From: Adineta vaga
Taxonomy: Eukaryota; Rotifera
Direction of reading: 5' to 3'
Assembly (NCBI GenBank): GCA_021613535.1
Contig: CP075496.1
Coordinates: 1,736,001-1,800,000 of the forward strand
DNA length: 64,000 bases
The notes beneath the pieces were generated by a model. It was not told the origin of the DNA and did not search any database. It worked only from the letters and a program-made list of their open reading frames with translations. Made by a program: the position numbers and the translations under genes. Below are positions 51,938-63,482 of the stretch, one piece after another. Every line of letters begins with the position of its first letter. The first letter of the stretch is position 1.

Positions 51938-53884
51938 CGATGTACGGAACTTTTAAAAAGACAAAAAAATGAGCTGACAAACGAATTAGTATAATATTTT
52001 CTTTTATTTATAACAGTATTAATATTCTTGATTGTGCGTGTTATTGTCATCTATAATGAACTTTGATGTTGCAGGAATCTCATTAGTTTTTTGTTAAACT
52101 TAATTGGTATTGCGTAGTCATACAGTTACTTTTGAAAGTTTTATTTCTTCTGTGAAAAAAGATTCTCTGTCTTTTATTGATTGATTCATCATCCAGGTAT
52201 CATTGTTAATGTAAATGTTGTGTTGGACCTAATCGCATTCGACAACATTAAGGAATGTTAACTGTAAATGATTGCGATCAATGTTCGTTAGTATGTGAAT
52301 CAAGTTGTCGAATAGTCCATCCAAAGGAGACATGGCATAATCGAATTAGGAAACAGTTCATGATGTAGTTCATATAGATTATTCTACATTTATCGATTCT
52401 TCCATTACGACATTTTTTTTAAATCGAAAGAAATCAATAACGACGGATTGTCCGCTGAAAATTTTCTACAATAGAACAAAATAAACTTTTCCATTCACAA
52501 TATATATTTTTTCGTAAAAACTTCATTCAATTTCTGTTGAAATGATCTGGAGACAGCTCTTGCTGGAAGATGACATCAATCACACTTCTTCTTCGATTTG
52601 TCATGCTTTAAACGAATTTATAACTCATTTATTTGGTAGATCTTAGATCAATATCTGATTGAAGCCAATCTAACATTGATCCTGTACATACAGCTAAAGT
52701 TGTGCTTGCTAATTAATCATCATTTGACGGTGATAATCAAGATGGTAAAGTACTCTCTCGATATGCCGATAGAATATATTGATTACATACAAGGGGTAAA
52801 AAGCAGACTATTTCGGATTCTAGGATACATTTTTCACCTTTGTCAAGATGGAATAAGATCCGATAGAAAAGTAATTAGCATCGATTTCTTAAATAAACAC
52901 AATCGTGATATTAGATAAGGAAACTACTATAGGTATATATTTAATAACGACTATATAACAACTTCAGGTGGAGCGACTTCTTCACGGAAAATCAATGAAG
53001 TATAACTCCGGTACATCATGTAAACATGAAACACATTTTGTGTTTACAAATACATCTCATCGCATTTCAATGAAGTTCAAATATATCAAGAATCGCAGAC
53101 CGGATGCGATTATATCCTAAACTGCATCTTTCCGCATTTGTTAGTTGCGACTGCAATACATAATTTTTCTCTAAAAGATTTTCTGTCCATGCTAGAAGAC
53201 GTATACATTCAAAACATCATTCTATCATCAGACATTAAACGTAAAATCCAAGAACCAACTAGTAAAACTTGTGGACTAGACCATACACTTCATTTTCACA
53301 TTAATTCGAACCCTTCATTTTCCAAATAGCGTAGCAATCTACGACACCGTGAACCTTGAAACAAAAGCCCACTTATGAGAGCAATGCAAAAAAAAGTTCC
53401 GACGTATATTTCGATGCTTATTGCACCAGCATAAGCTGTAAAAGAAATAATCTTTCATAAGTTTCCCAGAGATCACCAATGAGAGTGAATGGAACGTAAC
53501 TATGAAAAGGTTTATATCGTCTGCTGCTTCTGTTCTCCTTCCCTTTATCCGCTAAACCATTCGAACTTTCCTGAAAAACATTATTTACATCAGTACAAAG
53601 TTTCAGTAGAGAAGCTGTAAAACCCATCAACCTTTCAACAAAATTGCGAAACTAAAGCGGATTCCATAGAAAACATGTCTCGTTGTCTGACCCGCTCTAA
53701 ACTCATTACTTTGATGAAAATTTCCCTTTCACAGTGCCAAATCGTTAGTTCCGAACACAACATGCTACCATCTGAAAAATCACGCTTCCTACATCAGAGT
53801 ATATCAGATATTCCTATCAACCAATTTATCGAAAAGAATTCCAAACAAAAAAAGGACCACAAAGTAATATCCGACGATTCAGGA
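51938..53884. other. Long spacer without supported gene
   Basis: Nearly 2 kb between the receptor's start and the end of the LRR gene. Base composition is slightly less AT-rich from 52.9 kb on. Open frames at 52676-52918 (+), 53138-53329 (+), 53418-53630 (-) and 53675-53893 (+) are short, mutually overlapping or adjacent and lack motifs. Possibly decayed transposon or gene remnants, but nothing can be named. Confidence 0.4.
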
Positions 53885-56800
53885 CTAACATAACACCCTA
53901 TTTACTAAACAATTCCGAAGCTGTTCTCGTCTTTCGTCGGCGATTTGATTATTCCAGAGAATGAGTTGGGTGAGTGTCTTTAAACGAGAGGGAAGATGAA
54001 TATATCAGTTCTACAAATAGCGATTTAATATTACCGTATTCATTCGCAATGCATCACCGATATGTTGTGCTCCTTGGTCGCCCATTTGATTTTCCCCGAG
54101 ATCTAGTGCGGTGAGTGTCTTTAAACGAGAGGGAAGATCAATATATCAGTTCTACAAATAGCGATTTAATATTACCGTATTCGTTCGCAAGCCATCACCG
54201 ATATGTTGTGCTCCTTGGGCGCCGATTTGATTTTCCCCGAGATCTAGTGCGGTGAGTGACTATAAACGAGAGGGAAGATGAATATATCAATTCTACAAAT
54301 AGCGATTTAATATTACCGTATTCGTTCGCAAGCCATAACCGATATGTTGTGCTCCTTGACCGCCGATTTGATTCGAACAGAGATCTAGTGTGGTGAGTGT
54401 CTATAAACCAGAGGGAAGAAGAATGTACGAGTTCTCTAAAGTGCGAATGACTGTTACCGTATTCGTTCGCAACGCATCACCGATATGTTGTGCTCCTTGA
54501 TCGCCGATTCTATTGTATCCAAGACGTAGTGTGGTGAGTGCCTCCACATGAGAGAAAACATGAATATATCAGTTCTACAAATAGTGATTTAATGTTACCG
54601 TATTCGTTCGCAAGGCATAACCGATATGTTGTGCTCCTTGAGCGCCGATTTGATTTAGCATGAGATTTAGTGTGGTGAGTGTCTATAAACGAGAGGAAAG
54701 ATGAATGTACAAGTTCTCTGAAGTGCGATTGGCTGTTACCGTATTCGTTCGCAAGGCATAACCGATATGTTGTGCTCCTTGTGCGCCGATTTGATTTCGC
54801 GTAAGATCTAGTGTGGTGAGTGCCTGCAAATGAGAAAAATATGAGTATATCAGTTCTCTAAACACCAATTTAATATTACCGTATTCGTTCGCAAGCTATC
54901 ACCAATATGTTGTGCTCCTTGATCGCCGATTCTATTGTATCCAAGATCTAGTGTTGTGAGTTCCTGCACATGAGAGCAAATATGAATATATCAGTTCTAC
55001 AAATAGCGATTTAATGTTACCGTATTCGTTCGCAACGCATCACCGATATGTTGTCCTCCTTTATCGCCGATTTGATTTCGCGTCAGATTGAGTTTATTGA
55101 GTGTCTATAAACGAGAGGTAAGATGAATATATCAGTTCTCTAAATACCAATTTAATATTACCGTATTCGTTCGCAACGCATCACCGATATGTTGTGCTCC
55201 TTGATCGCCGATTTGATTTCGCGTCAGATTGAGTTCGGTGAGTGCCTGCAGATGAGAGAAAATATGGATGTATGAGTTCTCTAAAGAGCGATTTAATGTT
55301 ACCGTATTCGTTCGCAACACATCACCGATATGTTGTGCTCCTTGATCGCCGATTTGATTTCCCCTGAGATCTAGTGTGGTGACTGCCTGCAGATGAGAGA
55401 AAATATGAATATATCAGTTCTCTAAATACCAATTTAATATTACCGTATTCGTTCGCAACGCATCACGGATATGTTGTGCTCCTTGAGCGCCGATTTGATT
55501 TAGCATGAGATTTAGTGTGGTGAGTGTCTATAAACGAGAGGGAAGATGAATGTACAAGTTCTCTGAAGTGCGATTGGCTGTTACCGTATTCGTTCGCAAG
55601 GCATAACCGATATGTTGTGCTCCTTGAGCGCCGATTTGATTTCGCGTAAGATCTAGTTTGGTGAGTGCCTGCAAATGGGAAAAATATGAATATATCAGTT
55701 CTACAAATACCAATTTAATATTACCGTATTCGTTCGCAAGGCATCACCGATATGTTGTGCTCCTTGATCGCCGAATTGATTTTTTCCGAGATCTAGTGCG
55801 GTGAGTGTCTATAAACGTGAGGGAAGATGAATATATCAGTTCTCTAAATACCAATTTAATATTACCGTATTCGTTCGCAACGCATCACCGATATGTTGTG
55901 CTCCTTGATCGCCGATTCTATTGTATCCAAGATGTAATGTGGTGAGTGCCTGCAGATGAGAGAAAATATGGATGTATGAGTTCTCTAAAGAGCGATTTAA
56001 TGTTACCGTATTCGTTCGCAACGCATCACCGATATGTTGTGCTCCTTGATCGCCGATTTGATTTTCCCCGAGATCTAGTGCGGTGAGTGTCTATAAACGA
56101 GAGGGAAGATGAATATATCAGTTCTACAAATAGCGATTTAATATTACCGTATTCGTTCGCAAGCCATAACCGATATGTTGTGCTCCTTGATCGCCGATTT
56201 GATTTTCCCCGAGATCTAGTGCGGTGAGTGTCTATAAACGAGAGGGAATATGAATATATGAGTTCTACAAATAGCGATTTAATATTACCGTATTCGTTCG
56301 CAAGCCATAACCGATATGTTGTGCTCCTTGATCGCCGATTTGTTTCGAACAGAGATCTAGTTTGGTGAGTTCCTGTATAGAGAATGTACGTTTTGAAAAT
56401 ATATAAGGGAATCGACACTTCTAATCAACGTTTTGGAAGTTGTTACAGGAGCTTTCATAGTGTTTCTGTTATTCTTCTATTCCTTCGATCCGATATTTTT
56501 CTTTCTTGATGATGATATATATTTGATCACACATCATCACCTAGCTGTATTATGTCTAAACCCTTGATTCGTTGGACCTTATATATATATGTGTGTGTTC
56601 GTTTTCTTCTCTATAGTTGGTCTCATGTCGTGTGTATCTATATGATGATGATTCGATAACGATAGTTCACTTTTCTAATTATTTAGCCATCTAAATTTTG
56701 ATTCACGTTATTACTATGCATAACGCTTTGTTTGTTCCCTCATCGGTGTAAGAATATCTATAGATAAAAGTTATTCGAGGAATGTGTGAATTCATATCTG

Positions 56801-58310
56801 ATCCTCTCCGGCATATCAAAACTTTCGAGAAAATGGGTCTCTGTTTTCCTGAACCCGGTTTTTCGCACGGTCAGTTTTGTACAGGATGTTCAAGAGTGAT
56901 GGAGTCTAATTGCCCAAAGATTCAGGTGTAAGATACTTCTATACAGAGTGAAATGAATAATGAAACAAGTGTAACAGATGATGTTGTTTATGAGGAAATT
57001 TTTTCGTAAATGTTTCTTAGTTAATTTTCGTAGTTGATCATTTCAATAATATTTTTATTATTTAATCTTTTTAATCTTTTCAAATGAAAATACTGATTTA
57101 AAACTCTTAGTCAGCCAAATTTTATGATAATTCCAAGGTCAAATTATTCATAGGGTTTTTAGCCTGTGTGTATTTATCATCGTCAAATAAACCCTAACAG
57201 AAGTAAATGTGGAATTCCAACAAAATTCTGTTGAAGGTATGTGAAAGGGTTTGGAAATCGTTTGTTCGGGTGTATTATACAAAGACATGAATTATTATGG
57301 GGCTAATTATCACTGCTTAATGTGCGAAGTATTGAATGGGTAGGGTGACGACGGCAATTAGAAATGGTAGCTAATGTATGAAAATAGTTCTTATGTGTGG
57401 AATGTTTAAAGATGCATTTGACGTGGACCTCCTGACTTTTGAAACGGTCGTGGAGCTTTGTCGTTCATTCACAGTTGATTGAACCATAGTTGCTGTTAAA
57501 GGGAAGTAATGTTTACTAATGTTTTTTTTACAGGCGACGAAGATTTTTTTAGATTTTAAGTTTTCGTATTAGATACTCGAGTCAATGCTACTGTTTTATT
57601 GTTGATTTTTATGGTTGATTAATGAGGTAGAATACTCAGTCGTTCCTAAGTATTGTACAGTCCACTTTATCTTATCTGCTTGTTTTGAAAGAAAGTTGTC
57701 GCATTGTTTGAGAGATCCAATCAGGGGCGTGACACTCCCCTGTTTCGGGAAAATTTTTGTATTTTTGCTCGTCAAAACTTTTTAAAGCAAAAACAACTTT
57801 TTCGCTGCGCTCCCCCTGCCTTTGACAGTTTGTGACGCGCCTGGATTCAATAGGGACATCTGTTTGTGATGAGAAAAGTGCGTTTTAATTGGACAATTTT
57901 ATTCTTGCTTCGCTCACGATCTTATATTAGCTAAGAAGCATATTTTCTGGGCATCGAAGGAAAAGAAGAGAATGAAGAAGCGTTTGTTTTGTAATAACAT
58001 GAGTCAATGTTTTGGTTGACTCACTCGTGGCAATTGCTTCCAAATTGTGAAATTATTTGCTTTCTTCTTTGAGTAAAATCATTGAGTAGGATATTGCTAG
58101 ACTCGTGTGTGGTAGAGCAGACGAGAAAATAGTTTGAGCATTTAGAAAACTTACTAGATATCGATGATAAGTGTTAAGGATTTGATTGAAACGTCGACAA
58201 ACATTTTGCATTGAACAAAACAGTGTAAAATCGCTCTGATGATCCATAATTCGATAAACGAGTTCGATAGGCAATGTTAAAAATGTGTACATATTCTTTT
58301 TAGATTCCAT
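53885..58310 (-). CDS. F-box protein with 17-exon NLR-type leucine-rich-repeat array
   Basis: Exon 1 (58310-58155) encodes exactly 52 codons with an F-box, FLTLPIELVYRIMDHQSDFT ... VCRRFNQILNTYHRYL, and ends at a GTAAGT donor in phase 0. A 1.8-kb intron leads to the acceptor CAG at 56375-56373, after which the frame continues in phase 0: ELTKLDLCSKQIGDQGAQHI... Seventeen exons of 84 nt follow, each one 28-residue ribonuclease-inhibitor/NLRC-type LRR (LTxLDLxxNQIGDQGAQHIG, xALRTNT), separated by introns of 57 nt. The last exon (53977-53885) encodes a half repeat and tail, LTQLILWNNQIADERREQLR..., and a stop. Predicted about 558 residues. Role inferred: an SCF substrate receptor whose LRR solenoid binds the target. 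The family is lineage-expanded in bdelloids. Confidence 0.75.
53977..56372 (-). repeat. 141-bp exon+intron tandem repeat (LRR array)
   Basis: Seventeen units of about 141 bp, each one 84-nt LRR exon plus one 57-nt intron. The intron is repeated almost as faithfully as the exon, so the unit of amplification was exon plus intron. Two acceptor variants alternate: ...CGTTTATAG before ACACTCACC and ...CATCTGCAG before GCACTCACC. The core TATGTTGTGCTCCTTG (complement) recurs at a steady 141-nt pitch from about 54060 to 56314. Confidence 0.92.
56376..58154 (-). other. First intron of the F-box/LRR gene
   Basis: About 1.8 kb, some thirty times longer than usual here. It contains a 122-bp hAT-like MITE at 57722-57843 and no recognisable exon. 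It could hide extra diverged LRR exons, but the frame closes cleanly without them. Confidence 0.5.
57722..57843. mobile_element. hAT-like MITE
   Basis: 122 bp with imperfect terminal inverted repeats: CAGGGGCGTGACAC on the left and, on the complement of the right end, CAGGCGCGTCACAAAC. The flanks are an 8-bp target-site duplication with one mismatch: GATCCAAT (57714-57721) and GATTCAAT (57844-57851). CAGGGGC-type ends and an 8-bp duplication are hallmarks of the hAT superfamily. No coding capacity; GC-richer than its surroundings. Confidence 0.75.
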
Positions 58311-58581
58311 ACAAAAGATTGTTGAAAATACAAGGTTTTGAATATATTTTATTTATTACAAGAAGCAGTTTGTTATACTGAAATAGTTATTTTTTGTTAT
58401 TGAAAACGAATGAAGTGTGACGGTTTAAACAGTATAGCGAATAGTTAGTTTACTCAAGAAGATGGCGTTAATGTAAGGATGGCTCATAAGTCAGGTAACA
58501 AAGATTTTTTTGATTTCTTTCTTATATACCGTTGTTCACATCTGATATTTATAGCATATATATATATATATATATATACTA
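58311..58581. other. 5' flank of F-box/LRR gene with (TA)n run
   Basis: AT-rich DNA ending in a TA dinucleotide run (58556-58578) directly before a Tc1/mariner-superfamily element. No gene. Confidence 0.4.
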
Positions 58582-59234
58582 CAGTCGAACCTCTCTTAAA
58601 TGCGCACTGATGGGACGGTCCCGAACTGCCCATTTAACCTAGGTGCCCTTTTTTTTAGAGAGGTTCACCTTCATACACATTAGAAGGCTGCTTTGCGTCC
58701 ACATATACACAAAAACTAGTAGGGAGCTATCGCTGATGTATTGTTAGATTGTATGAATTGTCCTTTATTCAAATTTCGATACAAAGTAACTCTTTCTTTA
58801 TTGAGGGTGTGGGTGGAATACTACCATCGCCCTCACACAACGTGCACTGCGAGAGCCCAGCTCCATCAGCTTAGTCATTAATCAACCCGATATTCTGTTC
58901 GAGTGATATATAATGACCAAAGATCATTTTAATGTTCTGTCAGCTAGCTTCAACTCAATGCACGACTTTTTATACTGTATTCATAATTGACTTCACAATT
59001 TCGTATGAATAAACGATGACCTTTCATGTTTGACTTGAACAGAAAATTTATTCCCATTCAAATAACAATAACGGATGGCAAGTGACGAAAGAGTTTTGCG
59101 CTGATTGGAACATTAATCACATGTACCCATGTAAGAGAGGTTTTAATGTATTGTTAGGATTTAAAACAGTGCTCACTGGTCAGAGTTTCTAGGTGCCCTT
59201 GTTCGAGAGATGCCCACATATAGAGGTTTCACTG
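58582..59234. mobile_element. pogo/Tigger-like non-autonomous DNA transposon
   Basis: 653 bp bounded by related inverted ends: CAGTCGAACCTCTCTTAAAT on the left and, complementing the right end, CAGTGAAACCTCTATATGTG. TA dinucleotides flank both sides (58580-58581, 59235-59236), the target duplication of the Tc1/mariner/pogo superfamily, and CAGTNNAACCTCT is a Tigger/pogo-type terminus. A GGTGCCCT motif recurs near both ends (58643 region and 59192 region). No transposase frame remains. Confidence 0.7.
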
Positions 59235-59411
59235 TAGTTGGTATTACCTAAAGATGCAGCATATGAATCATATTGGAGTCGCGTCACTTGGTCTAACACA
59301 TACATATACTGAATAACCTATAAAAATGGCAACATATTTGAGCTCTAAGAAAACTACACAGAAAAATGGTTCTTTGAAGTATTTCACCATGAAACTTTTC
59401 ACAAATATTGC

Positions 59412-59753
59412 TCAATGTATATACCCTCGTACGTCTTTGTAAAGTTGTAGTCTTTCAGGTACACAATGACAAGCTCTGTGACATAATTCTTCCGGTAAAC
59501 TTTCCAATTTTGTAATAATAGCATTTTGAATTTATTGAAGACCTTTAGGTTTTGTTGCATATACGCAGTCTTTGATAACTCCGCGTAAGGAGTAATCGAT
59601 TGATATCGAATCTGAAAATCGCGTCGGCTACTCAATTGGTCCATGTCGGCCAATCCATTGATCAGAAAATGTTTCACATAGGAAGTGTCGAACGTATTGA
59701 GCATAATGAACTTGTGCTCCATCTTGCATGTAAAATGTCTCTCCTAAATTCAT
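59412..59753 (-). pseudogene. Decayed mariner-type transposase, C-terminal part
   Basis: The frame beginning MNLGETFYMQDGAQVHYAQY reads on through VRHFLCETFSDQWIGRHGPIE and then, past in-frame stops, LRGVIKDCVYATKP and LESLPEELCHRACHCVPERL. This is the catalytic-to-C-terminal stretch of a Tc1/mariner-family DDE transposase (QDGAxxHYA...FxxxWIGRxGPIEW). At least two premature stops and the missing N-terminal half show it is a fossil. It lies about 180 bp from the pogo-like element but has different ancestry as far as the ends show. Confidence 0.75.
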
Positions 59754-60496
59754 TCGAAAAAACATATGCTGATATAATAAAAACGATTACTGCTGTTGCA
59801 ATTAAACCACTAATCATACCTAAAAATTAGAAGAACAAAAATCAGTGTTAGATACTTCAATAATAAAAATACTTCCCCTTTACAGATTCTATCTATTTTT
59901 CGAAATATTTGTTTGACACGATCTCGAATATAATGTAGATGAGAGTGAAGTTTTTCAGAAAGTCTCATTCTAATTACTATAATATAAATAACAATCATGA
60001 CATGTATAATTCGTGTTATAGGCGATACAAGCAAACAATGAACAGATTTTATATTGAAAGTAAATATATTTTGCATGAGTATATCACCAAAGAGAATATT
60101 TTCAGGATATTCTTGATCTTGTTCAATTGATTCAAATGCTGGATAAGTCACTTTACCAATAACTTCATGTGGACAATAAAATTCTTTTGAACAATTATTG
60201 GTTGATGATGAATGTAGGTAACATAATTCAATTCCATAATAATCTCGATTTATACCACGATTGCAAGGTAAATAGTTTGTAACATATGTACTTGTATTTG
60301 CACAAATATTCGGTGGGGCACTAAGAATAACAATACCATTAACAAAACGATCTAAAAGACCTAAGTGAGCATGAGCATTGAGAGAACATGTGATACGGAT
60401 AAAGGATGGATTGATGTAGAGTCTATGGAGCATTTGGATGTATAAGAATTGAGGGTGTTGAGTCATTGAAACCATCGGATTGAATATCATAAACAT
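59674..60496 (-). CDS. Unknown membrane protein, 3' end replaced by transposon
   Basis: Exon 1 (60496-59884) has hydrophobic and Cys-containing regions: an extracellular-type part with CSLNAHAHLGLLDRFVNGIV, NTSTY, CNRGINRDYYGIELCYLHSS and FYCPHEV, then a membrane segment (IIHVMIVIYIIVIRMRL) and a basic stretch. A 64-nt intron joins exon 2, which encodes another membrane helix (MISGLIATAVIVFIISAYVF). The frame then runs straight into the transposase fossil in a different frame and stops at 59674. The true 3' end therefore appears lost. I do not recognise the family; a multipass or two-helix receptor-like protein is possible. Whether the truncated gene is expressed is unknown. Confidence 0.45.
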
Positions 60497-61416
60497 GTAC
60501 TGATGATGAAATTCATTGATAATTTCAATATGAATAAACTTTAGCTAAAATAACTGCTTTATGACAAGTTTCATTTAATCATGCAACACTTTTCCCAAGA
60601 TACATTGAAACTACTTCTTGTTTGACGTATACCAATTGTAAAGTTTGAGTATTATTTAATGAATGTAAAAAGACGGTATTTAGAGATTGAACACCAATGA
60701 GAACCTGTTGTGTTTGTCAACAGATACTCACTGACATAACAGATGGTGATGTGTAAGTTCGACCATTCATTATTCAATGCATAGAAGGGTGTGGGTCAAG
60801 GTATCTCTTCTACAGTACATCCACATCCTTCTTGATAATTTTTTTATAAAAATTGATTCCTATGAAAATGGTTATATAACCAAGGTTCAAAAAAATATAA
60901 ATCGAATATTAACTTTGAGTTGAGATTTGCAAGATTAAAATGATAAAACATTAGATAGGAAATGAATTGAATTGAACACATAATAATAAATGAAGATAAT
61001 TAATATTCACAGAGCTAGTTGAGCTGATTTATCATTAATTTTATCTTAAACATCTTTGTTCCATTTAGTAATTCATTCCAGTATAATCTTATTCGATTCT
61101 GTTCAATGAAAAAAAAATCAAATTGACAAGATTATTTCGTTTATTTATGATCTATCGATCGTAATGGAGAAAATTAATCTTTTTTTAAATAAAAATATCA
61201 AATGATGGATTAAAAGCGATCGATGATAAAGTTTTATTTTGTTAATTAAAGATAAATATTTCAAAGATTTTATTTATCTGATGGGAAAACTTATAATTTG
61301 TTAAATATGTTTTTATTAAAATTCTGGAAAAAAATATATTTAGAATATTATTTATTTTCATTTTAACAAAAGAGAACATTCGTCATAGGAGGAAATGGAA
61401 AAGGAAGTTAATTAAA
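60497..61416. other. AT-rich spacer
   Basis: About 900 bp with no supported gene. It contains an isolated GGGTGTGGGTC (60788-60798) that resembles the TGTGGG telomere unit of bdelloids, too short to interpret. Confidence 0.4.
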
Positions 61417-62089
61417 TCAACTTTGTAGTTCGATTGTAAAACGTTGAACACAATGGTTTAAGTACTCCACGACGTAAAGATAATTGTTTACATCCAATGA
61501 AATACCGATGGGCCAACTCTTCTGACAGTTCTGTCTTCTACAACAAGTTCCTCCAATAATAGGTATCCCAGTAGTGGCTCCTTTCGAGCAACGCATCACT
61601 CGATGGTTTCCTACGTCTGCCACGTAGACAGTTTCCAAATCATTCACAAACAATCTATTGGGATAAGATAATTGTGGATTACTATTTCCTTCTTTTACAT
61701 TCTTCATCCATTTCGCCACACGATGATTAAGCCATTCTGATATATACACTGTCTGATCTGCAGTGACAAGGACGTAAGAATGACAATGTAGCTGATTTGA
61801 ACAATCATCCTTCCCATTTCTACCATCTACTATTACATAATTCGTGCCTCCCGGTTGATAGCGTCTAACTACATAATTTTTATCGTCTGTAACGTAGAGA
61901 AATCCTTCTTTATCTTTCGTTAAATCGTAACAACTAATCTTTTTTATGATCACTTCTCCACTTGTTTTTTCAATCACAAATGAGAAGACTATTTGTCTCT
62001 TTTTCAACGATCACATTAGTTCACGTATTCAACTGGTTCATTTGTTTACCTACCTCGTCCGTTTTCACCAGCGACCAAATAGCTCTCAT
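61417..62089 (-). CDS. NHL-repeat protein (5' end not resolved)
   Basis: Beta-propeller NHL repeats: YDLTKDKEGFLYVTDDKNYV, YVLVTADQTVYISEWLNHRV, RLFVNDLETVYVADVGNHRV, GISLDVNNYLYVVEYLNHCV, each with the D/N-x-x-x-Y-V-x-D-x-x-N-H-R/C-V-x-R pattern, ending RFTIELQS-stop. An upstream exon fragment DESYLVAGENGRG (about 62089-62055) probably joins across an intron of roughly 85 nt; nothing further upstream forms a clear start or signal peptide. A full NHL propeller needs about six blades and only four to five are visible, so the gene is either 5'-truncated or has an exon I missed. Unusual CC pair in GGTCCRRQNC. NHL proteins of this kind are abundant in bdelloids; role unknown. Confidence 0.6.
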
Positions 62090-62900
62090 CTGTTATCTTT
62101 CGTGAAAAACACAACACACTTTCACCAAACGCATCCACGAAAGTGAATTAAGTTTAACTAAATTAAACAGGAAAGTTGAAGTATTACTGTTGAGCTTACG
62201 ATTAAATCCTCTTTTTTTATACGATTTAAGATATAATCTGCAAATCATATTGTTAAAATCAATCTTTACTGGATTTATTTGTTGGTGTGTTTGTCCTTCC
62301 TGCAATTCGGGTACTAAAAAGCAGATATTTACCAGAAAAAAACAATGGATATTGTGTCTTCTTGTTGACCGATCCGTTATGTATCTACTTATTTCTTTAT
62401 CTGTTTGTTGAACGAGTAGAAGTATATAAATACTTCTTTGAACTCAGTTGCTCATTGTTATTGACATCATTTTGTATTTGCGCATATATCGATTTGCAAT
62501 GGCACAGGAAGTCGCAGAACATGGAAACTCTCTGATATAGTTGATTCATTTCTTTTAACTCTATTAATCGTTTGTGCTTATCATCTGTTAGGGGTCTATT
62601 TAATTATGTAAAATACACACCACATCCTCATATATATTATTTCTCACGAAAATATAAGTACAATACCACTCATTTATTTACATAATAGTGAAAATATTCT
62701 ATTAACATTTATAATTTGGTTCTAGTTTAACTTTTGTTATAAAATCAATATACAACAAAACAGCAAAAAAAGAAAAAAGTGTCATGTTAATATTCAACGA
62801 CATTTATTCAAATATTTCTATTTGAAGAATATCATAAGTTTAAATCATGAATCAATATTAAATCTATTGCACAATTGTAATAAACCAAAACAATAAGTCA
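62090..62900. other. Spacer between NHL gene and CEP19
   Basis: AT-rich; the plus-strand frames at 62190-62535 show no motif. May hold the missing 5' exon of the NHL gene. Nothing else seen. Confidence 0.4.
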
Positions 62901-63482
62901 TCATTTGAAATCATCATCGTCAGCGTCTTCTTCGTCTTCTTCATCCTCTTCGTCTTCCTGTTTAATATCTTCTTCAACTTCATCGTTAGAATCCCATTCT
63001 GATGTATGTTGTTCACCTTCAGGTTGTTCGAAATCTACAGCAACATCATAAACAAAATCCTTTGATGAAGGATCAACAAAATTCTTTTCAAAAGTTTCAT
63101 TCATAATCAATTTCTTATGTTTCAATGCATCATCATCAAGTTTATTAAGATCTTCATTGACATCCAAGTCATCAAATTGTCGTAGTTTCTTATCTAAATC
63201 ACTCTTGGATAGATTTGTACCCAAACCTTCTTTTAAAACAAATAAAAGACGTTCAATTCGTCGTAATGGAATATATCGAAAAAGATTTCGATTTCTTGTT
63301 GTTTTATCATCATGAAGTTCTTGAGCATAATCAGTAATATTTGTAGTTTTAGTAAAATCTTCCAATGTCACTGTACGACGACGGAATTTACCTGTTGATG
63401 TATCCGTATAGAAGAGAAATATAGTTGGTGGCTTAAATCGAACACCCATTTTTTGCATTTTAATTGATGTTGAAGATGTCAT
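62901..63482 (-). CDS. CEP19: Centrosomal protein of 19 kDa
   Basis: Single exon, 193 residues. CEP19 sits at the mother centriole/ciliary base, where it recruits RABL2 and IFT-B to start ciliogenesis. Matches: MGVRFKPPTIFLFYTDTSTG near the N-terminus, YIPLRRIERLLFVLKEGLG, VNEDLNKLDDDALKHKKLIM with the conserved EEDLNKLDD-type core, FEKN and FVYDVAVDFEQ. The C-terminus is extended by an almost pure Glu/Asp tail (EEDIKQEDEEDEEDEE...DDDDFK) that is longer than in the human protein. Third cilia/dynein gene in the window. Confidence 0.9.
   Translation of the reverse strand: MTSSTSIKMQKMGVRFKPPTIFLFYTDTSTGKFRRRTVTLEDFTKTTNITDYAQELHDDKTTRNRNLFRYIPLRRIERLLFVLKEGLGTNLSKSDLDKKLRQFDDLDVNEDLNKLDDDALKHKKLIMNETFEKNFVDPSSKDFVYDVAVDFEQPEGEQHTSEWDSNDEVEEDIKQEDEEDEEDEEDADDDDFK

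Noticed and set aside
52676-53893. Four short frames on both strands in the spacer before the LRR gene
   Set aside because: Short, overlapping, without motifs or consistent splicing; possibly decayed sequence but not nameable.
59399-59722. 107-codon frame starting MEHKFIML
   Set aside because: It is an off-frame reading of the decayed transposase; the homologous frame is a different one and contains stops.
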